Assembly: GCA_050948825.1 (NCBI GenBank)
Contig: JBMNEO010000004.1
Span: 4,748 to 68,747 of the forward strand
Reading direction: 5' to 3'
DNA length: 64,000 nt
Source of the DNA: DUQX01 sp050948825
GTDB taxonomy: Bacteria; Bacillota; Dethiobacteria; DTU022; UBA8154
Part shown: positions 51,220-60,736 of the stretch, one piece after another
Layout of the letters: each line of letters begins with the position of its first letter
Position numbering within the stretch: position 1 is the first letter of the stretch
Translations under genes and position numbers: made by a program
The notes under the pieces: model-generated
The model's database searches: none
What the model was told of the DNA's origin: nothing
What the model saw: the letters and a program-made list of their open reading frames with translations, nothing else

Positions 51220-51543
51220 ATGGATAGACAAAAACAGGAGCATTGCCATAATTGCAGAAACACGGGGAAGAGAAGCTGGGATGATGAAAAAACGTTACAA
51301 GACCTCATCCATCGTTTAAACCGGATTGAAGGGCAGATCAGGGGCATTAAAAAAATGATCGTGGAAGGGGTTTATTGCGATAATGTATTGAACCAGATCG
51401 CTTCAGCAAAGTCCGCCCTCAACAGCGCTGCAAAACTACTGCTGGAAAAACACATGAAATCTTGTATTAAAGAACAGCTGCAGGCCGGGGATGATGAGGT
51501 CATTGATGAAATAACGAGAACCGTTTTCAAACTAATCAAATAG
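51220..51543 (+). CDS. csoR: Copper-sensing repressor CsoR
   Basis: 107 residues from ATG 51220 behind AGGAGGTG. DUF156 fold: LIHRLNRIEGQIRGIKKMIV, GVYCDNVLNQIASAKSALNS, KHMKSCI. The Cys-His-Cys copper ligands (YCDN, KHMKSC) are present. N-terminal extension HCHNCRN adds extra Cys/His. It represses the following copA-copZ genes and derepresses on Cu(I). Confidence 0.92.
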   Translation: MDRQKQEHCHNCRNTGKRSWDDEKTLQDLIHRLNRIEGQIRGIKKMIVEGVYCDNVLNQIASAKSALNSAAKLLLEKHMKSCIKEQLQAGDDEVIDEITRTVFKLIK

Positions 51544-51572
51544 AGGATAGCTAAACAGAAGGGGTTGGTTTT

Positions 51573-54037
51573 ATGAAAAAAGCCATACAAACAAATACTG
51601 CCGCTAGCGTATCCGAACCCAAAATGAAAGGGGCAAAAATGAGATTGCCCATTTCAGGTATGCGGTGTGCTGCCTGCTCGGCCAGGGTGGAAAGGGAATT
51701 AAACCGCCTGGAGGGAGTCTTGTCGGCAGATGTTAATCTTGCCACGGAAGTAGCGACAATAACTTACGATTCGCAGACGATCTCGCCTGAGGGCATTGTT
51801 GACCGGATCCGCGCTGTCGGTTTCGATGTTAGGAACGAAACTCTGGAGGAAGAAAAGGACAGGTCACAGCAAAAAGAGCTACGTATACAAACGGCGCTGT
51901 TTGTTCTGGCAGCGGTTCTCACTCTTCCTTTCGGGATGATGATGCTGGGCATGCTCTTCGGATGGCACCGATTTATGCTCGGCCCCTGGGTTCAACTGGC
52001 TCTGGCAACCCCGGTTCAGTTTGTGGCCGGCCGGCAGTTTTATCGCGGAGCTTATCGCTCCCTGAAAAGGGGCGGGGCAAACATGGATGTACTGGTGGCT
52101 CTCGGTACTTCAACGGCCTTTTTTTACAGCCTTTTTTCCCTGATGCTCGGCTGGGAAATTTATTATTTTGAATCTGCAGCCATGCTTATTACTCTTATCC
52201 TGCTGGGGAGACTACTGGAAACAGCAGCGAAAGGGAAAACGTCCGCTGCTGTAAAAAAACTGATCAGCTTGCAGGCCAAAACTGCCCGTGTCATCCGTGA
52301 CGGGAGCGAAGAAGATCTTCCCATTGAAGAGGTTCAGGTGGGCGACATTATCCTGGTGCGGCCCGGGGAACGAATTCCGGCGGATGGAATTATTCTGGAG
52401 GGAAACTCCAGTGTGGATGAGTCCATGCTCACCGGAGAAAGCCTGCCCGTGGAAAAACAGCCCGGTGACAGGGTTGTAGGAGCTTCTGTAAACCACCAGG
52501 GAAGCTTTACCTTCAGGGCGGAGAAGGTTGGCAGTGATACCGCCCTGGCGCAAATTATCCGCCTGGTGGAAGAGGCGCAGGGTTCCAAGGCACCCATCCA
52601 GCGTCTGGCGGACAGGGTATCCGCTGTCTTTGTACCTGCTGTGCTGGCCATCGCGCTGCTTACCTTTGCGGGCTGGTATGCAAGCGGCGGGGGATTAACC
52701 GCAGCTCTGATGCACATGGCTGCGGTGCTGGTTGTAGCCTGCCCCTGCGCCTGGGGCTGGCTACACCTACGGCTATCATGGTGGGGACAGGAGTTGGAGC
52801 CGAAAGAGGCATTTTAATCAAGGGAGGAGAACATCTTGAGCGGGCCGGCAAGATAGATACGGTTGTCCTGGATAAAACAGGAACTATTACCAGGGGCATC
52901 CCCTCCGTGACTGATTTGCGGGTCTTCCCTCCCTGGGGAAAAAAGGAACTGCTGGGGATACTGGCCTCTGCGGAAAAGAAATCGGAGCATCCCCTGGGGC
53001 AGGCCATCGTCCGCCGGGCTGAGGAAGACGGAGCTCCTCCGGTTGAAATCAGCGCTTTTCAGGCCATCGCCGGGCAGGGAGTCCGCTTCGAAAGAGGGGA
53101 TGAAATCTGGTATATCGGCAATGAAGCCCTGGCCAGGGCGCAGGGGGTAGATCTGCTGCCGGTAAGGGAGCAAAAAAACCGCTGGGAAAAAGAAGGTAAG
53201 ACCGTTATGCTGGCGATGACGGATAAAAAAGTGGCGGGGATGATAGCTGTGGCGGATATTGTCAAGGAGCATGCCGCACAGGCAATCTCGGAACTCCGAA
53301 AGATGGGGCTGGATGTCTTTATGCTGACTGGCGACCAGCGCCAAACGGCGGAGGCCATAGCTTGGCAGGTGGGTATCGAAAATGTAATCGCCGAAGTCCT
53401 CCCCGATAACAAGGTGCAGGAAATTCAGAGGCTGAAAAACGCCGGCAAAACGGTAGCCATGGTGGGAGACGGTATTAATGATGCTCCGGCCCTGGCTACG
53501 GCTGATGTGGGGATAGCTATCGGCACGGGCACCGATATTGCCATCGAAAGCGGTTCCATCATCCTTATCCGCGGGGATTTGCAGGGCATAGCCGCCGCGA
53601 TACGCCTGTCGCGCCGGACCCTGCAAAAAATACGGCAGAACCTTTTTTGGGCATTTTTCTACAATCTCATCTGTATCCCGCTGGCGGTCGTAGGCGTGTT
53701 TACACCGGTTATGGGGGGTGCTGCCATGGCCTTCAGCTCGGTATCGGTGGTAAGTAATTCCCTGTTGCTGAAGCGTTATAATCCGGAAAACAATAATTCA
53801 AACCCAATAGGGATTAATAGAAGGGGGATAAAAAAAATGAAGCAAACCATCCTCAAGGTTAACGGCATGAGCTGCAACCATTGCAAAAATGCTGTAGAGA
53901 AAGCTGTTAAAAGCATCAGCGGTGTTGAAAGTGTCCAGGTAAACCTGGACCAAGGGCAAGTTGTAGTAGAAGGTTCGGCAGGCTATGACCGGCTTGTTAA
54001 AGCCATTGAAGAAGCCGGCTATGAAGTAATTAGTTAG
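51573..54037 (+). pseudogene. copA: Copper-exporting P1B-ATPase CopA, frameshifted, reading through into CopZ
   Basis: N-terminal heavy-metal domain MRLPISGMRCAACSARVERE (CxxC), then membrane helices and the actuator motif MLTGESLPVEKQPGDRV (TGES). At the CPC metal site (VVACPCA) one C is missing near 52750 (GCC-TGG instead of GCC-CTG), so frame 0 runs WGWLHLRLSWWGQ to a stop at 52815. The next frame carries ATPIxx equivalents: VVLDKTGTITRGIPS, MLTGDQRQTAEAI, VGDGINDAPALATAD. This frame has no stop before CopZ, so the C-terminus continues in frame into the CopZ domain. Broken unless the base is an assembly error. Confidence 0.85.
53837..54037 (+). CDS. copZ: Copper chaperone CopZ
   Basis: 66 residues: MKQTILKVNGMSCNHCKNAV, EKAVKSISGVESVQVNLDQG, heavy-metal-associated domain with MSCNHC. 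It shuttles Cu(I) to CopA and CsoR. ATG 53837 has its own AAGGGGG site 8 bases upstream, so it can be made separately, although it is also in frame with the copA C-terminus with no stop between. Third gene of the csoR operon. Confidence 0.9.
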   Translation: MKQTILKVNGMSCNHCKNAVEKAVKSISGVESVQVNLDQGQVVVEGSAGYDRLVKAIEEAGYEVIS

Positions 54038-54070
54038 CCAAAATTTTGAACTCCATAGAATGCCATAAAA

Positions 54071-54112
54071 GAAGAGCCGGCAACCTGATTGTCATCGGGT
54101 TGCCGGCTCTTC
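54071..54112 (+). terminator. 15-bp hairpin after copZ
   Basis: GAAGAGCCGGCAACC / GGTTGCCGGCTCTTC with a 12-base loop; very stable but followed by GGTATAAAG rather than a T-run. It may act as an mRNA 3' stabiliser or terminator. Confidence 0.55.
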
Positions 54113-54343
54113 GGTATAAAGCTAAAGCAATATTAGGCATTACTACTATAAAATTTGCCTAATTATATTGACATTACTTTTTATAACTATCAGGAGTAAT
54201 GCAGTTGATGTAAATATATTACAGCACACTCCAAAAAATATTTTCAAATTAGACCCATATTTTCCCAAAAACACTTGACATTTCAGAAAAGCGCCCATAA
54301 TCGAGTAGGATGGTAATTATTACCATTACTGCTGACGATTTGG

Positions 54344-55389
54344 GTGATACAATTGAAACAGCTGGGTAAACCTATTTTTCGAAGTAAGGATCGCGGCCCG
54401 GGGGCCGGTATTCCAGTGCTCAAAACAATTTGGGATTTTTTTGACATGGCGCTTTTGTTTTCCCAAACCGGAATCAGCAAACATTCCGGACTACCTGCAT
54501 GGTTAATGGCTTTCGCCTATATCTGCGGTTTGATCAATAATGTAAAATCGGCCAATAAAAATGCAAGTTTTTCTGCAGATGCTCCATTTTTAAGGCATTT
54601 GTTGGGGCAAAAGGTTTCCCAGAGTGCTTTCAGCCGGTTTCTCGCTAAACCATTTGCGTGGCTCAGTTCTCCCTTGGCAGAGTTGCCAGATTGCAGGAGA
54701 AGGAAGAAAGCCGTCTAAACGAGGGTGATGTGATTGCTCTGGATGACACAAAAATTGAGCACCGACATGGGAAAAAGATCCCTTTTTTGTATTGGCTTTT
54801 TGATAGTTCGGATAAACGCCATCTTTGGTGTATGAACCTTGTATCAACTTTTGCCGTTTTGAATAACGGACTGGAATATCCTTTGTTATGGCGTTTCTGG
54901 GTGAAAACAGAAAATGTCAAAGAGAAACAAACAAAGCTTGAACTGGCGAAAAAAATGCTTACGGCGTTTCGCTCGCTTAATGATGCAAGGGTTTGGGTGG
55001 CTATGGACCGTTGGTTCTTGTGTAAAAAGTTCCTGCGGTGGCTTATGGATAATGATTTTGATTGGGTTACTAAAGCCAAACGCAATACGGTCCTGTTCCG
55101 GAAAACATATGACCACAGGCTTGGAAAGGAAATATTTATTAAGCTAAATCCCCAAACGCTGCTACGGGAAGCATACCCGAAGCTGCGGAAAGACGGTTCG
55201 GCAATGAGTATTGCTGATATTTACATCAAGATCCCTTATGAAACGGTTACCAAGAAGGGAAAGCCTATCACACGTCAAGAAATGGTTCCCGTTGCTGCTA
55301 TTGCTGCAACCTACACAAAGCAGGCATCAGACATCTTTTTGCCGGAAGCAGAACCGCCGGCACCTTTAAGGATTCATAGTAAGCAATAG
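54344..55389 (+). pseudogene. IS4-superfamily DDE transposase, frameshifted
   Basis: First frame MIQLKQLGKPIFRSKDRGPG to about 54660, then a shift to DVIALDDTKIEHRHGKKIPF (first catalytic Asp), VWVAMDRWFLCKKFLRWLMD (second Asp) and DFDWVTKAKRNTVLFRKTY. The C-terminus, with the final Glu and zinc-binding part, is absent; the frame ends at 55389 after FLPEAEPPAPLRIHSKQ. No clear terminal inverted repeats seen. Upstream 54113-54343 has no gene; the palindrome GGTAATTATTACC lies at about 54311-54323. Confidence 0.75.
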
Positions 55390-55435
55390 CTACATCTTTT
55401 GGTTTATCAACACGGTTACTCAGCAATAGATAAAC

Positions 55436-55827
55436 GTTCCCGATATTTTTTAAAAAAGCAAAAAAACCTTGGTCCTTACATTTTGGCCCGAGGTTGATTT
55501 TAATAATGTGGGTTTGATTTTTTAAGCCTTATTTTGGTTAATCAATCATTGGTTCAACTGATTGTGCTATTTCTAGAGTAGTTTCAACAGAGATATTGCC
55601 GCTTAAATCGAATTGCTTATCCCCCCAAAGCCAGGTAATTTGGATAATGCCGTAACGCATTTCGGCAATCATGTACTCGATCCCACCGCTGCGATAAAAG
55701 AATACATCTGGATCATCATCGTCGAAGCTTTTTCCGGAAACCCCGTTTCCAGGGGTGTCTTGCTGTATAAAGACCAAATCGGAGCCATCGAGGTTTAGGT
55801 CCATAATGATTATCCAAAGAATATCAT
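55436..55827. repeat. Direct repeat copy A (DUF4367 3' segment)
   Basis: About 390 bases nearly identical to 63481-63875, in the same orientation. It contains the DUF4367 fragment and its minus-strand terminator (AACCTCGG...CCGAGGTT-type stem before a T-run). The two copies bracket the whole agr region. Confidence 0.85.
55538..55827 (-). pseudogene. DUF4367 C-terminal fragment, copy 1
   Basis: The minus strand reads MDLNLDGSDLVFIQQDTPGN, FYRSGGIEYMIAEMRYGIIQ, ITWLWGDKQFDLSGNISVET, LEIAQSVEPMID. The ITW...LSGNIS...IAQS pattern is the C-terminus of DUF4367 domains, found in sigma-factor-linked membrane proteins. A TGA closes the frame just upstream at the repeat boundary, so the N-terminus is missing. 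The ATG at 55804 lacks a good ribosome site. Confidence 0.6.
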
Positions 55828-55884
55828 ATAAATACAGTCATATTTCAAAATCCGGAAAAACTGCCACTTGGTTTATGTAACAAA

Positions 55885-56355
55885 TTACATTTTCTGTAGT
55901 TCGATTAATTCCGTTTTATTGTCCCAATTAATCAATAAGTTCACTTTATTACTCATTTCTGAAATAGTAGTATTATTAATTTGCCCTTTACTAATAATAG
56001 CTTCTAAAGGCATAATTGGGCCAGTTGTTTCTCCTAAAGATATTTTTATTTTTGTAGGAACCTTGCTATCTCCTTTAAAAATTAGACTTTCATTGCCTGT
56101 ACTATCCGAAATAGCTACAGCATCCTTATGTAACCAGTCTAACTGATAAGATAAGCTGTTAATATTTATATTTTTTGTATCTTCTTTATTGTACATAATT
56201 TCAATTAGGTAAAATATTTGCTGATCTTTAATATCTTTTACTATAAAATTAGCGTCCCAATACTCTCCACTACCTGAAAAATTAGTTTCAGCACTAGAAA
56301 GATTGCAACCTATCAAAAATAATAAAAAGAATAGAAAAATACCATATCTTTTCAA
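55885..56355 (-). CDS. Putative lipoprotein of unknown function
   Basis: 156 residues from TTG 56355 behind GGAGGGTAG. A short positive N-terminus, hydrophobic stretch and lipobox LIGC (about residue 17) direct lipid attachment after processing. The mature part (NLSSAETNFSGSGEYWDANF, LSYQLDWLHKDAVAISDSTG, KIKISLGETTGPIMPLEAII) is beta-rich with no family recognised. Base composition is much more AT-rich than housekeeping genes here, suggesting transfer. Next to the secreted AgrD-fusion protein, so may belong to the same surface set. Confidence 0.7.
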   Translation of the reverse strand: MKRYGIFLFFLLFLIGCNLSSAETNFSGSGEYWDANFIVKDIKDQQIFYLIEIMYNKEDTKNININSLSYQLDWLHKDAVAISDSTGNESLIFKGDSKVPTKIKISLGETTGPIMPLEAIISKGQINNTTISEMSNKVNLLINWDNKTELIELQKM

Positions 56356-56500
56356 TTTTTTCTACCCTCCATCCAAAATACATTCATTAGATTAATTACT
56401 ACTTGACAATACAATAGATAAAGAGGTATTCAACGCGATATTAAAAAATACCTCTTTATCTATGTTTAAAGATATTCTATTAATAATTTATTATTATTAT

Positions 56501-57460
56501 TTAACTCCAAGGAAATGCAAAGGAATTCCAGCCGAGACCAACATCCTCAGTTTGGCCTACGTTTCCCCATAATAATTGTATAGTAGTATTTGATGTACAA
56601 TACCCCATGGAACTAAGTAGAAGAGAATAAATATTGGGAGAGTATAAATAGCCAGCAGCACCGCTAGTCCTATTCTCCAACCACCAAGTAGAATAATTGT
56701 TTCTGCGATAATTTTCAAAAATGTCTCTAGCATCTCTTTGCGCTGCGAGAACATCAATTCGTGCAACCCCATCAAGTACTTGTGAACTGGTCCAATAAAA
56801 ATTAAAATCGTACAATTTATAGTCATAAAAACCTTCATAATGAAAATCTTGATTTGGTTGTTTCCATGCCTTTAATGAGATAGTACATGTAATTGGTCTA
56901 CCACTGGAAATCCATGATTCATTCTTTGTATTCGTAGATAGAATTGCTTGATTACCAACATTTAGATGCGAATCTAGACGCGAATCATCTTCTCCAATTA
57001 TTATTTCTGAGTATACTTTTACTGGTTGCTGATATGACTTTCTTATAGTATCTATATCTCCGATTAAATCAAGCGTTACTTCTCTATTATACTCTTCTGA
57101 ATAATTTATATTTGATTTTTTTAGATTATTATTAATTTGAGATTCGATTTCACTTCTTAAGCCTTTATTTTGTTCTAGCAACTTTTCATCAGATACATAG
57201 AATTGATTTTGAGCAAATGCAACTGACACAAAACTAAACACCACTATAAAACACAATAAAAAGGATATTTGTTTTTTTACATTATTACTGTACTCCTTTA
57301 ATGAAATTTTTTTGTATTCACATTTATTTTGATTAAGTTCCCCCGGCAGCTTTGGACTATAAAACCACCCCACGCACATGGGCGAGGCCACACCCAACGT
57401 CCCGACAAAAACCAACAGCGATCCTAGCACCCCGACTAAATTCCCCAGTCTGACTTTCAA
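56501..57460 (-). CDS. AgrD-like autoinducer precursor in frame with a secreted protein
   Basis: From TTG 57460 (AAAGGGG upstream) the first 42 residues are AgrD-like: LGNLVGVLGSLLVFVGTLGV, then ASPMCVGWFYSPKLPGEL, i.e. amphipathic leader, Cys-ring core and PKxPxEL recognition tail. The frame does not stop: after a linker (NQNKCEYKKISLKEY) comes a second signal peptide (FLLCFIVVFSFVSVAFAQ) and about 230 residues of an unrecognised secreted domain with FNFYWTSSQVLDG and TSGAAGYLYSPNIY. A ribosome site AAAGGAG before the second part is followed by ATG-TAA, so its own start seems lost. Fusion may be recent or an artefact. Confidence 0.6.
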   Translation of the reverse strand: MKVRLGNLVGVLGSLLVFVGTLGVASPMCVGWFYSPKLPGELNQNKCEYKKISLKEYSNNVKKQISFLLCFIVVFSFVSVAFAQNQFYVSDEKLLEQNKGLRSEIESQINNNLKKSNINYSEEYNREVTLDLIGDIDTIRKSYQQPVKVYSEIIIGEDDSRLDSHLNVGNQAILSTNTKNESWISSGRPITCTISLKAWKQPNQDFHYEGFYDYKLYDFNFYWTSSQVLDGVARIDVLAAQRDARDIFENYRRNNYSTWWLENRTSGAAGYLYSPNIYSLLLSSMGYCTSNTTIQLLWGNVGQTEDVGLGWNSFAFPWS

Positions 57461-57535
57461 TTGGATCACCCCTTTGAATATTTTTTAAATTTTACCATGA
57501 GATTTTTTGAAATAGTTAATTTTGGAATGAAAGTG

Positions 57536-57852
57536 TCATTTTGGGGAACGAAATGACCCAATTTTTTCTATTAATTCGTCTGCTTTGTTTACTAAGATCT
57601 TTCCGGGGTAAGTGAGCATAAAGCTTTGTATGGATATTCCAAATCCAATGGCAAGCAGAAAGCCGACCCAGATTTCGCTGCCCATGAGGGCGATCCTCTG
57701 TTAAAGCTTGAACAGTGGGCTCCCCCCGTAAAAAATCTCAGGAAAAGAGCGGAAAGCATGATCATCGCCGTATAAATTGCCGTCCCAAATAGGGAGGAAA
57801 CCAACAAAGTCAGGGCCAGTTCTATTGTTATGCCCAGGACGATGCTCAGGCC
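57536..57852 (-). pseudogene. AgrB peptidase fragment, copy 1
   Basis: The minus strand reads LSIVLGITIELALTLLVSSL, AMIMLSALFLRFFTGGAHCS with the AgrB catalytic His and Cys (GGAHC). The 5' end is replaced at 57853 by a GGGGACGG palindrome. About 77 bases are deleted after SFNR relative to copy 2, shifting the frame. The tail would have been SIQSFMLTYPGKIL-like. AgrB cleaves and cyclises AgrD; this copy cannot be functional. Confidence 0.7.
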
Positions 57853-57860
57853 AGGGGAAA

Positions 57861-57921
57861 CCACGGGGACGGTTCTGGTTTATCTGGTTTATCCCTCAAA
57901 CAGCGAGAACCGTCCCCGTGG
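57861..57921. repeat. GGGGACGG palindrome (REP-like)
   Basis: CCACGGGGACGGTTCT (57861-57876) and its exact reverse complement (57906-57921) with a 29-base loop. The same GGGGACGGTTCTCG core recurs at 60481-60497. Such palindromes are dispersed repeats in this type of genome. Confidence 0.7.
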
Positions 57922-57927
57922 CTCCCT

Positions 57928-58000
57928 AAAGGAGGCTATGGAGCTCTACGCGGCGGATTATATAACTAAACCTCTTCATGTGGAGCGCTTTAAAGAAACA
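57928..58000 (+). pseudogene. Inverted fragment of the LytTR response regulator
   Basis: Plus-strand KEAMELYAADYITKPLHVER then FKETLN, the same codons as the receiver-domain segment on the minus strand at about 63020-63092. It sits next to the palindrome and the AgrB fragment and marks one breakpoint of a rearrangement. Confidence 0.75.
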
Positions 58001-58008
58001 CTCAACCA

Positions 58009-58050
58009 CTACCGGCTAAAGCCGGTAGGTTGGCCTGCTGCTAAAGCAGC
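58009..58050. mobile_element. End hairpins of an IS200/IS605-like element
   Basis: CTACCGGC-TAAA-GCCGGTAG (58009-58028) and GCTGC-TAAA-GCAGC (58037-58050), the short stem-loops recognised by TnpA at IS200/IS605 ends. They directly follow the stop of the TnpA remnant. Confidence 0.6.
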
Positions 58051-58056
58051 CTAAAG

Positions 58057-58410
58057 TTATTCCAAAGTGAAATTATCTGATCTTTGATTCTCTTCAATGT
58101 CTTGATGCTGGATATATTCCATTATTACTTCATCAGTCACATTTCCACTACTTGCTGCAAAATATCCTCTTGCCCAAAGATGCTGCCCCCCAAAACTGCT
58201 TGTTCAACTCTTTATTCTCCATTAGTAATTTCCGGGAACTGTAGCCTTTTATATACTGAACTAACTTACCTTACTGACAAATACGGTGGTGCTGATACTA
58301 AAAGATGGACATGATCTTTGGAAACGTGACCTGCTAATATCTCTACTTCGTTATTCTTACAAACCATTCTAACAAGTTCTCTTACCCTTTTCTGCTATTC
58401 TCTTCATTAG
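58057..58410 (-). pseudogene. IS200/IS605 TnpA transposase remnant
   Basis: The minus strand reads VRELVRMVCKNNEVEILAGH, VSKDHVHLLVSAPPYLSV with the HUH motif (HVH), then after frame changes QYIKGYSSRKLLMENKELNK, GYFAASSGNVTDEVIMEYIQ and HQDIEENQRSDNF. At least two frameshifts and a missing start show it is dead. Confidence 0.75.
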
Positions 58411-58600
58411 TTTCGGAGGTCAATAACCGGCCTGCATTTTCCCCTGTCAATTGCTTCACGTGCAGTCTCGCGACCACCCTCGCATAACTCGGGGCCGTGA
58501 TGGTTAGCTACTCCCTTCACGTAGGTCTATTTCATCCCCTTCTCTATGCCGATTTATCCCGCTTTCGAACCATCCCCCTGGATCGCCTTCTAATTTAAAC
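58411..58600. other. Unassigned remnant, possibly group II intron or other mobile DNA
   Basis: GC-richer than its neighbours. Minus-strand frames give KGVANHHGPELCEGGRETAR and LTGENAGRLLTSE, phrases I associate with the 5' parts of group-II-intron-type elements, but no reverse transcriptase follows. Weak call. Confidence 0.25.
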
Positions 58601-58603
58601 TAA

Positions 58604-58828
58604 CTAATTATTATTTCCCTTAAGTAATGAGTGATTTATAATCCAGTAAATAAACATACCTAGTATCGGCAATGAAAAAAGATATAGAAGCCCATATAAA
58701 CCGGCGAAAGATATAAAGAAGATTCTTTGTATTTTTATTGCATCGCGATAAACAATAACAGTAAGAGCAAAATGAACAGAAACAACTACTATTCCCCAAA
58801 ACCAGAGTAAAAATACCAACAATACCAT
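58604..58828 (-). CDS. Small two-helix membrane protein
   Basis: 74 residues from ATG 58828 behind GGAGGG. Hydrophobic segments LLVFLLWFWGIVVVSVHFAL and FAGLYGLLYLFSLPILGMFI with a short basic loop (YRDAIKIQR). No family recognised. AT-rich, between an IS200 and an IS66 remnant. From 58829 to 58996 I see nothing. Confidence 0.55.
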   Translation of the reverse strand: MVLLVFLLWFWGIVVVSVHFALTVIVYRDAIKIQRIFFISFAGLYGLLYLFSLPILGMFIYWIINHSLLKGNNN

Positions 58829-58996
58829 GGTAAATTCCCTCCACAAATTAATTTTATGTAACTGTTCAGCCTAAAAAATAATTTTCATTCTGTGCAAATA
58901 TGGTAATAATTTTCAAACGTTCCCCATATTTTTATGATAACATTATAACATGGTAAGAACAACGTCTACACCGAATTTTATGGCATCTAAAACCTC

Positions 58997-59530
58997 ATGA
59001 AATATGAGCAATTCCTGGAGGTATACAATACTGACCCGAAGGCGACGTATGAACTTTTTTTGAGCATATTGAAGGTAAACGCTTTGCTGTTAGAGCGAAC
59101 AGAACAACTGGAAAAACGGGTTCAGGAATTAGAAGCTCAGCTTAATATAAACCAATCGCAATAGTAGTAAGCCTCCTTCTGTCGATGAATTTATCAAACC
59201 TAAGAGTCAGCGTAAAAAAAGCGGTAAACCATCGGGCGGACAAAAAGGGGCCAAAGGCCTTGCAAATGTCAGCTCGCCTGACCACCGCATTATCCATACG
59301 ATAAAGATTGTTTTGGCTGTAGCCATGCCCTAGAAGCGGTACCGGCTGATAATATTGAGAAACGTCAGGTGTTTGATCTTCCTGCGCTTCAAGTAGAAGT
59401 TACCGAGCATTTAGCCCAGAGCAAATCCATCCCTGTTGCGGAAAGAAGAACAAAGCCTTTTTCCCTGAAGAGGTAACACATCCGGTACAGTACGGCGAGG
59501 GTTTTTAGTCTACCTGAATCAGTATCACCG
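58997..59530 (+). pseudogene. IS66-family transposase remnant
   Basis: Begins MKYEQFLEVYNTDPKATYEL, VNALLLERTEQLEKRVQELE (coiled coil), then after stops KPKSQRKKSGKPSGGQKGAK and the zinc-finger region DCFGCSHALEAVPADNIEKR, QVFDLPALQVEVTEHLAQ and VTHPVQYGEGF. The catalytic domain is missing. Several frameshifts. Confidence 0.75.
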
Positions 59531-59596
59531 AAAGTGGGGCCGTGCAGAATACATGAACAACAAGTTTCAGCACAGCCCCATTTTAGTCAAATTATA

Positions 59597-60284
59597 TTAA
59601 TTAACTGTCCAAGTACAGGAGTTTAGATCAGTATTAGTATAACATGAGAAAACTCCCCTAACATTAGCTAATGTAGTATTTAACTGTCTAATTTCAGCAA
59701 GCCCTCTTACTTTTACCGGGTTTGAGTTGTCTTGAACAGTAGCAACCCCTCCTTTAATAACATCATAAGAATATAACTGGGCACTTTCATCCCATTTATC
59801 TAATATGACCGAAGGCCCATCCATACTATTAAAGCCATATTTACAATAAAATATAATAGTAGGCTACAGGTATTCCCAAAACTCTATGAGTGTACGTTGC
59901 CCCTGGCTGTTATCGTTCCTAAGTAGTACTCACTTTTAATAGTAAATGTTTCAAGAGAAAGTTCTATTGAGCTACCATCTTCAAAATCTATACTAGACAA
60001 CCTCTCCATTCTTAACTATAATTCCATCTCTTAATGCATTCTTTATTTTCCTTGAATCATTGATTGCTAAATTTTCAAACCATTTTACTGCTTCAGCATT
60101 CTTTTGTTCTACTTTTTCAAAAAGAGCATATTTTTCTGTAATAGTTAACGAACCATCTTTTGTCTTTTGAAGAAGTGTTGTAATCTCTGAGTTATCACTT
60201 GAAATGCTAGCAAAAGCAGTACTGGGTAAATACTAGACTTATTAAACAAATTAATGTTATTATCATTTTTAATTTTCTTTTCAC
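59597..60284 (-). pseudogene. Secreted protein gene with frameshifts, next to agrBD
   Basis: GTG 60284 (GGAGG upstream) starts KRKLKMIITLICLISLVFT, a signal peptide. After a frame change it continues SISSDNSEITTLLQKTKDGS, ITEKYALFEKVEQKNAEAVK, NALRDGIIVKNGEVV, then with another lost base SIDFEDGSSIELSLETFTIK. It ends in the frame MDGPSVILDKWDESAQLYSY, SNPVKVRGLAEIRQLN, FSCYTNTDLNSCTWTVN. No family recognised. By position it would be an agr-controlled exported protein like the one fused at 56501. Confidence 0.55.
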
Positions 60285-60408
60285 AACAAACACCTCCACT
60301 TTCTTGTTTTAAACAGGTAACACTACAATGACACTGCTCTGTTAAACCACCCCTCAATTATTAAACAAACTTTTTAGCATCATCTGGGTTTACCACCTCT
60401 CTCTTTGT

Positions 60409-60497
60409 GAAACCATGGGGACGGAAACCATGAAACCATGAAACCATGGGGAAACCATGGGGGAAACCATGCGAAACCATGGGGACGGTTCTCGCGG
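60409..60497. repeat. AAACCATGGGG tandem repeats
   Basis: Seven imperfect copies of AAACCATG(GGG) in about 80 bases, ending in GGGGACGGTTCTCGCGG, the same core as the 57.9 kb palindrome. Probably slippage-expanded REP-type sequence. Confidence 0.7.
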
Positions 60498-60612
60498 TCT
60501 TGACATGTTTGCTATTCAAATTAAAAATTTTGACTCGCCCCCATAACAAAATTTGTGAAATCGCTAACCATACAACACTTTTTCTTTCGTCACTGCCTTA
60601 TTTTAAATTTAA

Positions 60613-60736
60613 CTACCCCGGCACTTTTGGACCATAAAACCACCCCACGCACATGGGCGAGGCCACACCCAACGTCCCGACAAAAACCAGCAGCGATCCA
60701 TAGCACCCCGGCTAAATTCCCCAGTCTGACTTTCAA
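60613..60736 (-). pseudogene. AgrD-like autoinducer precursor, copy 2, frameshifted
   Basis: From TTG 60736 it reads MKVRLGNLAGVL, then one extra base relative to copy 1 (TATGG for TAGG) shifts the frame. In the restored frame GSLLVFVGTLGVASPMCVGW and FYGPKVPG, TAG follow. The predicted signal core MCVGWF is identical to copy 1, while the tail is shortened. Confidence 0.65.

Noticed and set aside
52741..52760. Programmed frameshift in copA
   Set aside because: No slippery heptamer or downstream hairpin is evident at the site; a missing base is simpler. Kept only as a note in the copA finding.
60409..60497. Short repeats resembling a CRISPR array
   Set aside because: Units are 8-12 bases without spacers and no cas genes are near; they are tandem slippage repeats.
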